From: a virus
Strand: one strand, 5' to 3'
Virus record (IMG/VR): IMGVR_UViG_3300010970_000109
Coordinates: 1,075 to 34,703 of that record
Length of the DNA stretch: 33,629 nt
Positions 11,794 through 20,600 of this stretch are shown one piece after another. Made by a program: the position numbers and the translations under genes. Every line of letters starts with the position of its first letter. Positions within the stretch are counted from its first letter, which is position 1. The notes beneath the pieces are model-generated. The model was given only the letters and a program-made list of their open reading frames with translations. It was not told where the DNA came from and did no database searches.

Positions 11794-12222
11794 CTAAAGG
11801 AATTTTATCACTTCCTCTGGTTTTACAAAAGCATCATTATTGTGTTCTGTAAAATCCCACCATAAAAATTGATTGTCGGCTAAATATACCCTATCTTTTA
11901 ATAAATTGATATTAGCCTCATGTCCAAATATTACAGGGTCAGATACCGACCATAAAACTATTCCTTTTTTTCCTTCAGACCATGCTAAATGCTGGAAAAA
12001 ACTATCTACTGCAATCCATGTTTTACAGTCTTTTACTAATTGTCTTAATTCTATAATAGATAGGTTTTTTCTAAAATCTTCAACCAGTTGCTCCTCACCT
12101 TCTACACCTATTTGCACAACTGGCTCATTTAATAAAGGTATTAATTCTTTCCAATAAGGATAATTTTTTGGGTTTTGTTTACCATTTATTAAAGGTTTGG
12201 CAAAAGGATGAATAATTATCAT
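11794..12222 (-). CDS. GT9 (heptosyltransferase-like) C-terminal domain protein
   Basis: 142 aa. MIIIHPFAKP, KNYPYWKELIPLLNEPVVQI with a following G-x-E, LRQLVKDCKTWIAVDSFFQH LA and SVSDPVIFGHEAN match the C-terminal (nucleotide-sugar-binding) half of GT9 glycosyltransferases: the start strand, the QIG loop, the D-S-x-x-x-H segment, and the W-x-x-x-D-P-x-x-FGH segment. The N-terminal half of that fold is not here but appears at the end of the upstream protein. The two frames are coupled by ATGA. It could work with its neighbour as a split enzyme. Acceptor unknown. Confidence 0.65.
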   Translation of the reverse strand: MIIIHPFAKPLINGKQNPKNYPYWKELIPLLNEPVVQIGVEGEEQLVEDFRKNLSIIELRQLVKDCKTWIAVDSFFQHLAWSEGKKGIVLWSVSDPVIFGHEANINLLKDRVYLADNQFLWWDFTEHNNDAFVKPEEVIKFL

Positions 12223-13190
12223 AAATACATTTTCCTATAAGCATCCTCTAGAGAGCCTTTCCAATTCCATTCGCACATTTTTTTGTATATGTTCCATTGG
12301 TCTATATCACCAAAAAGTGCTTGTGCCTCTGCAATAGGTTTACAAGGAATTATTTCTGGATAGCATCCGTAAACGACAGGATTAGGTATATTAGGTAGGA
12401 TATTGTTGAAAACAATATGGTCACCAAGCCCAGAATTAAGCACAACAATAGTCCTATCAGATAAATTAGTGATATTCCTAAAAATTCTTTCATCGTGGTC
12501 ATACATTTCCTTTTTGGTTTCCGACCTAATGCCACCTTGGGGATTTTTCATATGCCATGTTGTAGCATGAGGAACTGCTAAAATCTTATATCCTTTTTGA
12601 TATAAACCATAGGTAAATAATGTTTCTTCCCTATGTGCAACCCTTGATAGACCAAGGTTGTAATCATGCACTCCAGCCCGATACAGGAATGAACAATGAA
12701 GATGTTCAACTTCTTTTGTTTTCTTTATATCATTCCATTGAATATTCGGTTCTTTATCAATATCTTGTAACTTGCCAGTAGATTTGCTGGTATCAAAAAA
12801 GGTAGGTGGAGTAAGAATAGAGCCACCAATAGCTCCAACATTTTCCAAACTTGTATAACCTAATAGGTTGCCAAGCACATTTGGTTCTGGTATTGCATCA
12901 TCATCGCATCGCCAAACCCAATCAAAACCCATCGTATTAGCTTGTTGATGTATATGATGCTGACCTTTTTTTCCAGCAAATAACCATTCCCACTTGACCT
13001 TTTTTATATCAAGCATTTGAAAAAAATACTGGTAAATCATTTCACTCCGCATATCTTGCGGTTCATCATTATCGTCAAAAATTACCAATTTATCTGGTAA
13101 TGTGGTTTGGTTAATGATTGCATTTAAAACTAATGGCAAGGTTGTGTGGTATCTACCTCTGGTAGCAATAGAGCATAGGACTTTAGGCAT
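12219..13190 (-). CDS. GT2-type glycosyltransferase with C-terminal GT9-like segment
   Basis: 323 aa. Residues 1-245 are a GT-A domain: MPKVLCSIATRGRYHTTLPL, LPDKLVIFDDNDEP, then FDWVWRCDDDAIPEPNVLGN with the metal-binding DDD, and later a His-rich YKILAVPHATTWHMKNPQGG. Residues about 246-323 begin RTIVVLNSGLGDHIVFNNIL, typical of the N-terminal nucleotide-fold half of GT9 enzymes. The product is therefore a fusion of a complete GT2 with half a GT9; the other half is the next gene. It lies directly after the collagen-like fibre and a methyltransferase gene, so virion decoration is a plausible role. Confidence 0.75.
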   Translation of the reverse strand: MPKVLCSIATRGRYHTTLPLVLNAIINQTTLPDKLVIFDDNDEPQDMRSEMIYQYFFQMLDIKKVKWEWLFAGKKGQHHIHQQANTMGFDWVWRCDDDAIPEPNVLGNLLGYTSLENVGAIGGSILTPPTFFDTSKSTGKLQDIDKEPNIQWNDIKKTKEVEHLHCSFLYRAGVHDYNLGLSRVAHREETLFTYGLYQKGYKILAVPHATTWHMKNPQGGIRSETKKEMYDHDERIFRNITNLSDRTIVVLNSGLGDHIVFNNILPNIPNPVVYGCYPEIIPCKPIAEAQALFGDIDQWNIYKKMCEWNWKGSLEDAYRKMYL

Positions 13191-13851
13191 TGTCCCACCT
13201 ACATAACATTAAATTACAACGGTTTTCAGGTGTAACCGCTTGCATTACATTTGATACCTTGCCATGTTCATTTATGTATGAAAATTTAAAATCAGGAAAA
13301 TCTTTTTCTGTAAGTCCATGAAGTTTATGATGCTCACCCCAAAAACCTTTAGGCTCATTATGTGGAACTGTAATAAGTAATCTACTGCAATATTTTTTTA
13401 GTTTTTGAACAATTTCTAAACCATTGTCCAAATGCTCAATTACTTCAAAAGCAATAATAGTATCGTATTGAAATAATCGGTATTCATTAATATCGGCTTG
13501 CTCAAAGTAATGGCTAAAACCCCATCCTTGTTCTTTGGCAACAGAAATAATTACAGGGTCATAATCTAAACCTGTGTAATCTATTTGGTTGGAAAAAAAT
13601 TGTGCTCCATAACCAGTAGAGCAACCAACCTCTAATATTTTATTGCCTAATAGATTTTGGTTTGCCCATAAATAGCGTGTTGCTTCTCTGGGAAAAACTG
13701 GGTCACCTTTAAGGAACACCGCCCTTTCATAGTTGTTGGTTAATCGCCAACGATACCATTCAGGATGATGTTCCTTTGCCAAGGCTAGAACATGAAGTTC
13801 AAGTATTTTTTCCCATTGTGTTGCTATATCTAATCCGTATATTGTTTTCAT
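13183..13851 (-). CDS. Class I SAM-dependent methyltransferase
   Basis: 222 aa. ILEVGCSTGYGAQFF (residues about 73-87) is motif I, TGLDYDPVIISVAK carries the acidic motif II residue, and YDTIIAFEVIEHLDNG is the post-II segment typical of small-molecule/sugar methyltransferases of the Methyltransf_11/23 type. No DNA methylase (D/N)PPY motif is present, so a sugar or protein acceptor is more likely than DNA. It overlaps the GT2 gene by 8 nt and follows the fibre gene by 17 nt, forming a fibre-methyltransferase-glycosyltransferase block. Confidence 0.85.
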   Translation of the reverse strand: MKTIYGLDIATQWEKILELHVLALAKEHHPEWYRWRLTNNYERAVFLKGDPVFPREATRYLWANQNLLGNKILEVGCSTGYGAQFFSNQIDYTGLDYDPVIISVAKEQGWGFSHYFEQADINEYRLFQYDTIIAFEVIEHLDNGLEIVQKLKKYCSRLLITVPHNEPKGFWGEHHKLHGLTEKDFPDFKFSYINEHGKVSNVMQAVTPENRCNLMLCRWDNA

Positions 13852-13868
13852 CTTTTATTTTCATAATA

Positions 13869-16070
13869 TTATGGTCTTGGATAAACTGCCGCCACAACTG
13901 TTCCAACCGCTAAACCAGTTGCAAATACCACCGATGTTCCGCTTGTAACTGTTACATCACTTCCGTTTTGCATCCTTAAACCATTAGCATATACATCTAT
14001 TTTGCCAGAAGAATAAGTTAAAGATGTTGTAAATGTGGTTTGTGATGCGGTAGCAGTAAATTGGTCATAGGTTAAACCAGTTGCGTTTCCGCTATAACCT
14101 GAATAACCAGAAAAACCTGATGCTCCATTTGAACCTGTGCCACCAGAAAAACCACTATATCCAGATATACCGCTAAAACCAGAATAACCACTTGTTCCGC
14201 TATATCCCGATTGCGTATACATTACCTGTGTTGCGGTAAGAATTACTGATGGAGTTCTTGGATAAGAGCCAGTTGCCGCCAATGTTTCAATATTTACGCT
14301 TGTGGTGGCAGTTTGCCAATAAAGTTGGAATACATCATTAGCCGCAACATTTAATACATAATTTACAGTGAGCACTTCAGAAGAAAATGATGAGCCTTGT
14401 TTGTCAGGCACATCATAATGACTATTACTATCTGCTAAATCAGAACCATTTTTGCGTAACCATACTTGGGTGCTTCCATTTGCAGTTGATGTGTTTGTAA
14501 ATTGAATGGAATAGGTAATGCTAAATGTTCCAGCAACATTAAATCGCCATTGATTTGCAGAAATTAATTCAACATTATTTGTGCCATCAGTTGTATTTAA
14601 ATTAATTGCAGTCGGTGTATTTGCGGTTGCGGTTTGAGTTGTGGTGTCATAAAAAGAACCATAAGCACCAACTGTTCCACCCAAACCAGCCACACCAGAA
14701 TAACCAGAATAGCCACTGATTCCGCTAAAACCACTTATTCCAGATGCACCTGAATATCCAGATGTTCCACTACCTGAATAACCAGAAAAGCCTGAATAAC
14801 CAGATACACCACTTCCTGAATAACCGCTAATTCCGCTAAAACCTGAAAAGCCAGAAATTCCGCTAAATCCTGATTGCCCATCAATACCACTAAAACCAGA
14901 AATGCCTGAATAGCCACTAAAACCAGAAATTCCTTGTTCTCCGCTATATCCAGAATATCCAGATACACCAGAACCAGAATAACCAGAAATGCCACTAAAT
15001 CCACTTATTCCTGAATATCCAGAAATGCCTGAGAATCCACTTTGACCATCTACACCAGAAAAACCAGAATAGCCTGAAATTCCAGATTGTCCAATTTCAC
15101 CGCTAAAGCCACTAAATCCACTAAAACCTGAAATTCCACTTCCAGAATAGCCACTATAACCAGAGTAACCGCTTATACCTGATGCGCCAGATGGTCCAAC
15201 AATTTGACCAGCATCGTACCAAGCAGTTCCATTCCAAACCCATAGGTTGCCATCGGCAGTAACAATATAAGCATCATTAACTTGATTTCCTGTTGGCGGC
15301 AAATCTCCAACAGTCGCAACTTCACCTTTTACATTAATTGAAGTTCCTTGCTGACCGCTATATCCGCTTATTCCTGAAAATCCAGAAATACCTGATTGCC
15401 CTGTTGCTCCACTAAACCCAGAAAAACCAGAGATACCAGATTGACCCACTTCACCAGAAAAACCACTTATTCCAGAAAAACCTGATAATCCAGATGCTCC
15501 GCTAAAACCAGAAATACCCGATGCTCCATTGATTCCTGAAAAACCAGAATATCCACTTAATCCAGATTGTCCTGTTGCTCCAGAAATTCCAGAATATCCA
15601 GAAAGCCCAGATGCACCGCTAAATCCAGATGTTCCTGTTCCAGAATAGCCTGAGTATCCACTTATACCACTTCCGCTATATCCTGAATATCCGCTTGTGC
15701 CAGATGCTCCAGTTGCTCCTGTTGCTCCGCTATAACCAGAAAAACCTGATGTGCCTGTGCCAGTAGCTCCAGAGAATCCAGAATAACCACTTATACCGCT
15801 TCCTGAATATCCGCTATACCCTGATAAACCAGATGCACCTTGTGTTCCGCTAAAGCCCGAATATCCAGAGTAACCAGAATTTCCACTTTGTCCGCTACCA
15901 TTTATGCCAGAATATCCGCTAAAACCAGATGTGCCTTGTGCTCCTGAATATCCAGAATACCCGCTTAATCCTCTTGTGCCTTGGTCAACTGTAAGAGTAA
16001 TTTGATTGCCCACGGATACATCAACATTGACTGTATCGCCACTAGCATTGGTGACTATTAGTTCTGCCAT
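13869..16070 (-). CDS. Collagen-like tail fibre with embedded globular domains
   Basis: 733 aa. N-terminal strand domain (1-30), then three blocks of Gly-X-Ser/Thr triplets at about 31-243, 293-464 and 621-662, roughly 140 triplets, with X mostly Phe, Tyr, Ile or Ala. Dipeptide slips (GSG, GTG) break the register repeatedly. Residues 244-292 (VKGEVATVGDLP ... NLWVWNGTAWYDAG) are a small module common in phage fibres. Residues 465-618 (GAYGSFYDTTTQTA ..., NQWRFNVAGTFSITYSIQF) look like a C1q/TNF jelly roll. 664-733 is a beta module shared with the tail tip protein. Role: trimeric host-binding fibre. Proline is almost absent, unlike standard collagens. Confidence 0.85.
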   Translation of the reverse strand: MAELIVTNASGDTVNVDVSVGNQITLTVDQGTRGLSGYSGYSGAQGTSGFSGYSGINGSGQSGNSGYSGYSGFSGTQGASGLSGYSGYSGSGISGYSGFSGATGTGTSGFSGYSGATGATGASGTSGYSGYSGSGISGYSGYSGTGTSGFSGASGLSGYSGISGATGQSGLSGYSGFSGINGASGISGFSGASGLSGFSGISGFSGEVGQSGISGFSGFSGATGQSGISGFSGISGYSGQQGTSINVKGEVATVGDLPPTGNQVNDAYIVTADGNLWVWNGTAWYDAGQIVGPSGASGISGYSGYSGYSGSGISGFSGFSGFSGEIGQSGISGYSGFSGVDGQSGFSGISGYSGISGFSGISGYSGSGVSGYSGYSGEQGISGFSGYSGISGFSGIDGQSGFSGISGFSGFSGISGYSGSGVSGYSGFSGYSGSGTSGYSGASGISGFSGISGYSGYSGVAGLGGTVGAYGSFYDTTTQTATANTPTAINLNTTDGTNNVELISANQWRFNVAGTFSITYSIQFTNTSTANGSTQVWLRKNGSDLADSNSHYDVPDKQGSSFSSEVLTVNYVLNVAANDVFQLYWQTATTSVNIETLAATGSYPRTPSVILTATQVMYTQSGYSGTSGYSGFSGISGYSGFSGGTGSNGASGFSGYSGYSGNATGLTYDQFTATASQTTFTTSLTYSSGKIDVYANGLRMQNGSDVTVTSGTSVVFATGLAVGTVVAAVYPRP

Positions 16071-16079
16071 GACGATTCC

Positions 16080-16565
16080 TTAATTGTTTACGATTGCATC
16101 AGAACGGACTAGGAACAACAAGAAAACAATTAAATCGTTTGCTGGAGTTGACCCGCTTGCTGGAAAGCTCATTTTTATGCGACCAGAATATCCAATGCCA
16201 TTAACATCAGCAATATCCAAGCCCACTTGACTTTCTACCATTCCCCAAGTGTCATTATCAATAACTAAAGTAAATGAACCATCTACACCAACAATATTGG
16301 AAATGGTTAAATCAATAGGTTCAGGTGTTGGTCTAAAATCGCCAATATCAAATGTCAAACCATAACGGCTATCATTAACATTTGTAATAGTTCTGCGAAT
16401 AATCTGAGCATCAATGGTTGCTCCTGTTAAATTAATAGGAACACCATCGTTGTCATTCAGAGTTAAATTCCAGAATGTTTTTTGTTGCCAGACTAATTCG
16501 CCAGCAATAATTTGATTGTCAAAACCACTTACTTGTGTAAGGGTGTTTTTATTAAAGACTGCCAT
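16080..16565 (-). CDS. Virion structural protein, baseplate/fibre adaptor-like
   Basis: 161 aa, predicted all-beta. QKTFWNLTLNDNDGVPINLT, GATIDAQIIRRTI, then GSFTLVIDNDTWG and GYSGRIKMSFPA suggest an immunoglobulin-like fold as at the N-terminus of BppU-type upper baseplate proteins, where load, range and slope terms of a polymer-like domain are encoded. The match is by pattern only. Located between short tail-tip genes and the long fibre, it probably anchors the fibre. Ends 9 nt before the fibre start. Confidence 0.55.
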   Translation of the reverse strand: MAVFNKNTLTQVSGFDNQIIAGELVWQQKTFWNLTLNDNDGVPINLTGATIDAQIIRRTITNVNDSRYGLTFDIGDFRPTPEPIDLTISNIVGVDGSFTLVIDNDTWGMVESQVGLDIADVNGIGYSGRIKMSFPASGSTPANDLIVFLLFLVRSDAIVNN

Positions 16566-16632
16566 GATTTCTCCATTACTCGGTTAATGGGGCATGGAAC
16601 TCCACGCACCCACGAATCATATCTTGTCTTTT

Positions 16633-16812
16633 TTAAGATTCTACCTTATTGGTATCCTCTTGAACAGTATTTACTGGCATCCATTTGCCTGTATAACCCA
16701 TTTGTGCATTTACATAACGCACTTGCATTTCCATTGTTCCGTCTGCTTTTTGCATTGTTCGGAACTCAGGAACACTTTGTGGGTATATTCTTCCTTGACA
16801 ATAAGTGGTCAT
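16633..16812 (-). CDS. Small virion-associated hypothetical protein, 59 aa
   Basis: 59 aa from ATG 16812, chosen over a TTG at 16842 that would overlap the upstream gene. MTTYCQGRIYPQSVPEFRTM and QVRYVNAQMGYTGKWMPVNT give a short beta-rich sequence with basic and aromatic residues. It lies 7 nt after the 80-aa gene in the fibre region. Weak ribosome site. Likely a small structural or assembly protein, not recognised. The 67-nt gap downstream (16566-16632) holds no gene. Confidence 0.5.
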   Translation of the reverse strand: MTTYCQGRIYPQSVPEFRTMQKADGTMEMQVRYVNAQMGYTGKWMPVNTVQEDTNKVES

Positions 16813-16819
16813 GGAAGTG

Positions 16820-17062
16820 TTATGCACTAGGCGTTGGCTCAAAGTTGATTACTGGTTCAATTTGTTCTACAAAAGGAGCAACTACACCAAACTCACCAGC
16901 AACGGCACGATTAAATAAATCAACACCCCAAGGTTCAGGGTCGAAAGAAGTTGCACCAAAAGGCATTTCTTCATTAAATTCTTCCCATTTAACTGTTAGC
17001 AAAATATTAGTGCCTTCAGCATTATTCCAAATAGGGTCTTTAGCGTATTGAAGTGTAAACAT
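16820..17062 (-). CDS. Small hypothetical protein of the tail fibre region, 80 aa
   Basis: 80 aa, acidic: MFTLQYAKDPIWNNAEGTNI, LLTVKWEEFNEEMPFGATSF, DPEPWGVDLFNRAVAGEFG. No membrane segment. Similar short acidic proteins with a PIW...W-x-E-F pattern occur next to fibre genes in environmental phages, but I know no function. AAGGAAAAAT ribosome site. Possibly a fibre assembly chaperone, a guess from size and charge. Confidence 0.55.
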   Translation of the reverse strand: MFTLQYAKDPIWNNAEGTNILLTVKWEEFNEEMPFGATSFDPEPWGVDLFNRAVAGEFGVVAPFVEQIEPVINFEPTPSA

Positions 17063-17074
17063 TATTTTTCCTTT

Positions 17075-17692
17075 TTAAGATACTCGGCAACCAATAGCCA
17101 CCATGTGACCACCACCAGACCCGCTTAATGAAATTTGAAGCGTGGCTCCAAGGTATTTCCATGTTCCAGATAATGAATTACTACTTTGGACATTATTATC
17201 TGATTCCCAAGTTTTTCCAACCCCACCCGCTTGGCATTGTCCTCTATTAGTACCAGCGGCATAATTGCTTCCGTATGTAACTGTAAAACTTGCGGCTGAA
17301 TCGTACCAAGTATAAAAACCAGAATAACTACCTACTGTATTAGCCGTTGGACAAGCAACACTTAAAGTTCCGCTAGTACTAATTGTTCCACCTGATAATC
17401 CGTTACCAGTAGCAACGGAAGTTACTGTTCCAGCGCCAACAGTATTACTAGATGCCGAAGTAATATGCCCTTGTGCGTTTACTGTAATTGTTGCCGCAGT
17501 ATAAGTGTTTGCAGTAACGCCTGAGTTTGCGTGCGCAAGAGTTACTGAGCTACCTAAAGCAGTTGAAGCGCCCCCCGTAATTGGAGAAGTCGTGTTAATA
17601 GTAATTGAACTATTTTGTAGTCCAGTATTGTCGGTTTGACCTGATGAGTTTAGTTTGTTTGCAAATTGCGATAGGTTAAATGCTTGTGTCAT
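17075..17692 (-). CDS. Short tail fibre protein
   Basis: 205 aa, Ser/Thr/Gly/Asn-rich, predicted beta-helical. The segment TANTYTAATITVNAQGHITS is a fibre repeat found in many phage tail fibres, followed by GTVTSVATGNGLSGGTISTS. The C-terminal 60 residues include GTWKYLGATLQISLSGSGGG and a terminal GCRVS, typical of fibre tips. It starts 1 nt after the tail tip protein stop (shared base). Role: receptor binding or fibre attachment near the tail tip. Confidence 0.75.
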   Translation of the reverse strand: MTQAFNLSQFANKLNSSGQTDNTGLQNSSITINTTSPITGGASTALGSSVTLAHANSGVTANTYTAATITVNAQGHITSASSNTVGAGTVTSVATGNGLSGGTISTSGTLSVACPTANTVGSYSGFYTWYDSAASFTVTYGSNYAAGTNRGQCQAGGVGKTWESDNNVQSSNSLSGTWKYLGATLQISLSGSGGGHMVAIGCRVS

Positions 17693-20600
17693 TAGACTGC
17701 TCCTGTTCTTGCGAAGGTTTGTTGAACCATAATATTGCTGATTGTAGTGGGTGAATTGGTTAATGTATAGGTGTTTGTTCCAGTTGTAAAATCTGTGCCT
17801 TGCTTAAATAAAACTCCATTACTAAACAAATTAAACGCATTTACATTGTAATTAAATGGATAAATTGTCTGTCCAATTACTGTAAAAGCATCCACATTGA
17901 CAGGAGTTCCATTTGCTACTCCAAGATTATTTGGTGTCCATTGTATTACCTGTAAATCTCCAGATGCGTTTCCGATGAAAGTAATATCTTGACCGCTAAT
18001 ATCATAATCCTGTGAATTAACTATTGTGCCATTTAAAAACAATAATTCAAATCCAGTATTAAGGGTAAACCCCGATGCAGTATAGGTTGCCTGATTACTT
18101 AATGTTGCTCCATTACGACTGAAAGATGTATATACACCAGATGTTGAGTTTACAGATTTGAATGATGTAATAGTAATAATATCGCCAGTTGTTGCTCCTA
18201 CTGACAAAGTTACTGTTCCAGTTGAGCCAGCCGTATCGGTATATTCAGATTCATCTAATAAACAACCATTTTGCATTACCCAGCAATTATCAACAATATA
18301 TCCAGAACCTCTTGTTACAGTAAAAACTGTTTGTCCGCTGGTAGCCGTAAAAACTTGTTGCGTATAGTTAAAGTCATCTGGAGTTTCAAAACCTACTACA
18401 CGACCATAAATATCAATAGTTAAGGTTGCAACGGCTGAAGTCTGAGTATAAGCGCCTCCAAAATCTAAATATTGTTGTAAAGATGCAACAATATTACCCT
18501 GTGCATTGTTAGATACCGCAATTTCCCCTGTTCCAACTGAAGTTGTTCCAGTTTGAATTAATTGTCCTGTTCTTTGGTCAAGGTCAATTGAATTTGTTCC
18601 GTCAGGTAATCCAGCCCAAATTGAAGGAGGATATACAAGATTTGAAGTAGGCACAAAAGACCCTGTATTTGCAGCAAAAGCCGCAAAACCAGAGCTAAAA
18701 CTAAATCTTCTACCAGTTCGGTTTGAATATAAAAGATAAACCAATGCACCGCTTGAATTAAAAGCTGATGGTGCTAAATACCATGTGTAATCATCTGGAT
18801 TAATACTTATGTCGGTAGAGCTTGTATTATATAAGCCGTAATATGTATGTCCCCTTGGGTCTAAATCAAAACCACCGCCATTTATATCATTTGCATAGGC
18901 AACATTTAAATATTTATCTACAAATTGGTATGTGCTTGGTCGCCATTGTAATAAATCACTTGCTGGACTGTAAGAAGATGAAGCAAGGCTATTTACCATT
19001 CGGCTAAAGAAATACCAATCGCCAGCTGGAATGTTGGTTAATGTAATATTTGGCAATAATGTTGATACTCCCCATGGAGTACCGTTGGATTGAATCTCAC
19101 TTGTTCCAGCAAAATACATTTGTTCTTGTAAAGGATTTGTAAATGCTGAATACCAAACCTCTGCGTATTGCGTAATACCAGAGGGAGCAGTTCTTACTTG
19201 TAAAACAAAGGATGGATTTGTGGCAGTTTCGTATTGAGCAATTACATCTGGAACATCAGGAATACCAAAAAATGTAGGGTCGCCAATACCAGTATTTGGT
19301 GCTGGAGTAAACTGTGTAATTGGATAATCGTCATAAACAGTTGCATTATATTCAGTCATATTTAACTGAACACCAATAGAACCATCATCATTAAATGCTT
19401 GAACTACCTTATTAATACGGAAAGGTTTATCTGTCCAACCATAATTGGAGTTTGTAACAGATACTATATCGCCAGCATCTAATTGAATTCCTTCAAAATT
19501 TACAGTAACTTGCATTTGTAAATCTTCACGACCAGCCTTAATTAATCTAATAGCTATATATTGAGCCGTTACACTATTATTGGTTAATGGCAAACTAATA
19601 GAAACCTTATTTACAGGTTCATTTGGATATAAAAGTGCTGGGTCAATTTGTGCCAAATCAAAAGTGGAAGAATTAAACGCATCTTGGTTTGATTCATCTG
19701 GAAATTTAACTTCCACAACATTGTATGAGGCGGCAATATCCAATGGAGTAATACTAATAGCAGACACCATATTACTATCGGTAATATCCATAACTGTTAC
19801 ATAATCAGGTTTTTGGACAATTACACCCCATTGTGCGGTAATTTCATTATATTTAATTAAACAATCACAACAAGTTGCCATGCTTTGTAAATTCTGCATA
19901 ACGGTGCTATTTGTGTCCAATGTGCCATTAAATTTAAATCTTGGCTGAGTTTCAGTTCCAGAATCGTATGATGTATAAGTAAACAATTCATCGGAATATG
20001 CAGTTAATTCATCAAGACTATCAGTATTAATTTGACTAGCTGGAATGGCACAACCATATCTTGTGTTTATTAAATAATCATAAAAACAATCGCCAGTAGA
20101 GCTTCTTGGACTTGTAATTTGGAATTTAGTTGCTTCCAAACCACGAATATTAGCGGATTGACTATAAGAAAGATGAAGAATTGCAAAAGCACAATTACTC
20201 ATTAACTTTGTATCATCCCAAGTATAAGTAAGTCCAGATGCTTGTAATACCTCAATAGCACTATATGGTGAATTTACTGGACTATTGGAGCCATTGTTAT
20301 AAAGATAAAACTCAATTCTTCCATTAACTGTTGTGTCCACAATGCCCGTAGATTCATCTGTTAGGCTTGCTACTGTGTATCCGTTGCCTTGAAAAGTAAC
20401 TAATTTTCCACCAAAATAAACATCACCAAATGTATATTCATCAGGAGTTTGACCATCATTTGTGCTGGTTACTTCCGCAATAGATAGAACATAATAAATC
20501 TGTTGGTTATCTTCACTAATAGTTAAATCAGTAACAGTTCCACCAACATAAGCAGAACCATATAAAACAGGAAGTTTATTATCGGTTGCTGGTGATATTT

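Noticed and set aside
14090-15990. Repeat array or CRISPR
   Set aside because: The short-period DNA repeats encode in-frame Gly-X-Ser triplets of the fibre. There are no spacers and no regular repeat length.
16512-17051. 179-codon plus-strand frame through the fibre region
   Set aside because: It is antisense to three tail genes, has no ribosome site, and its Cys/Leu/His-rich translation does not look like a protein. The minus-strand frames are the coding ones.
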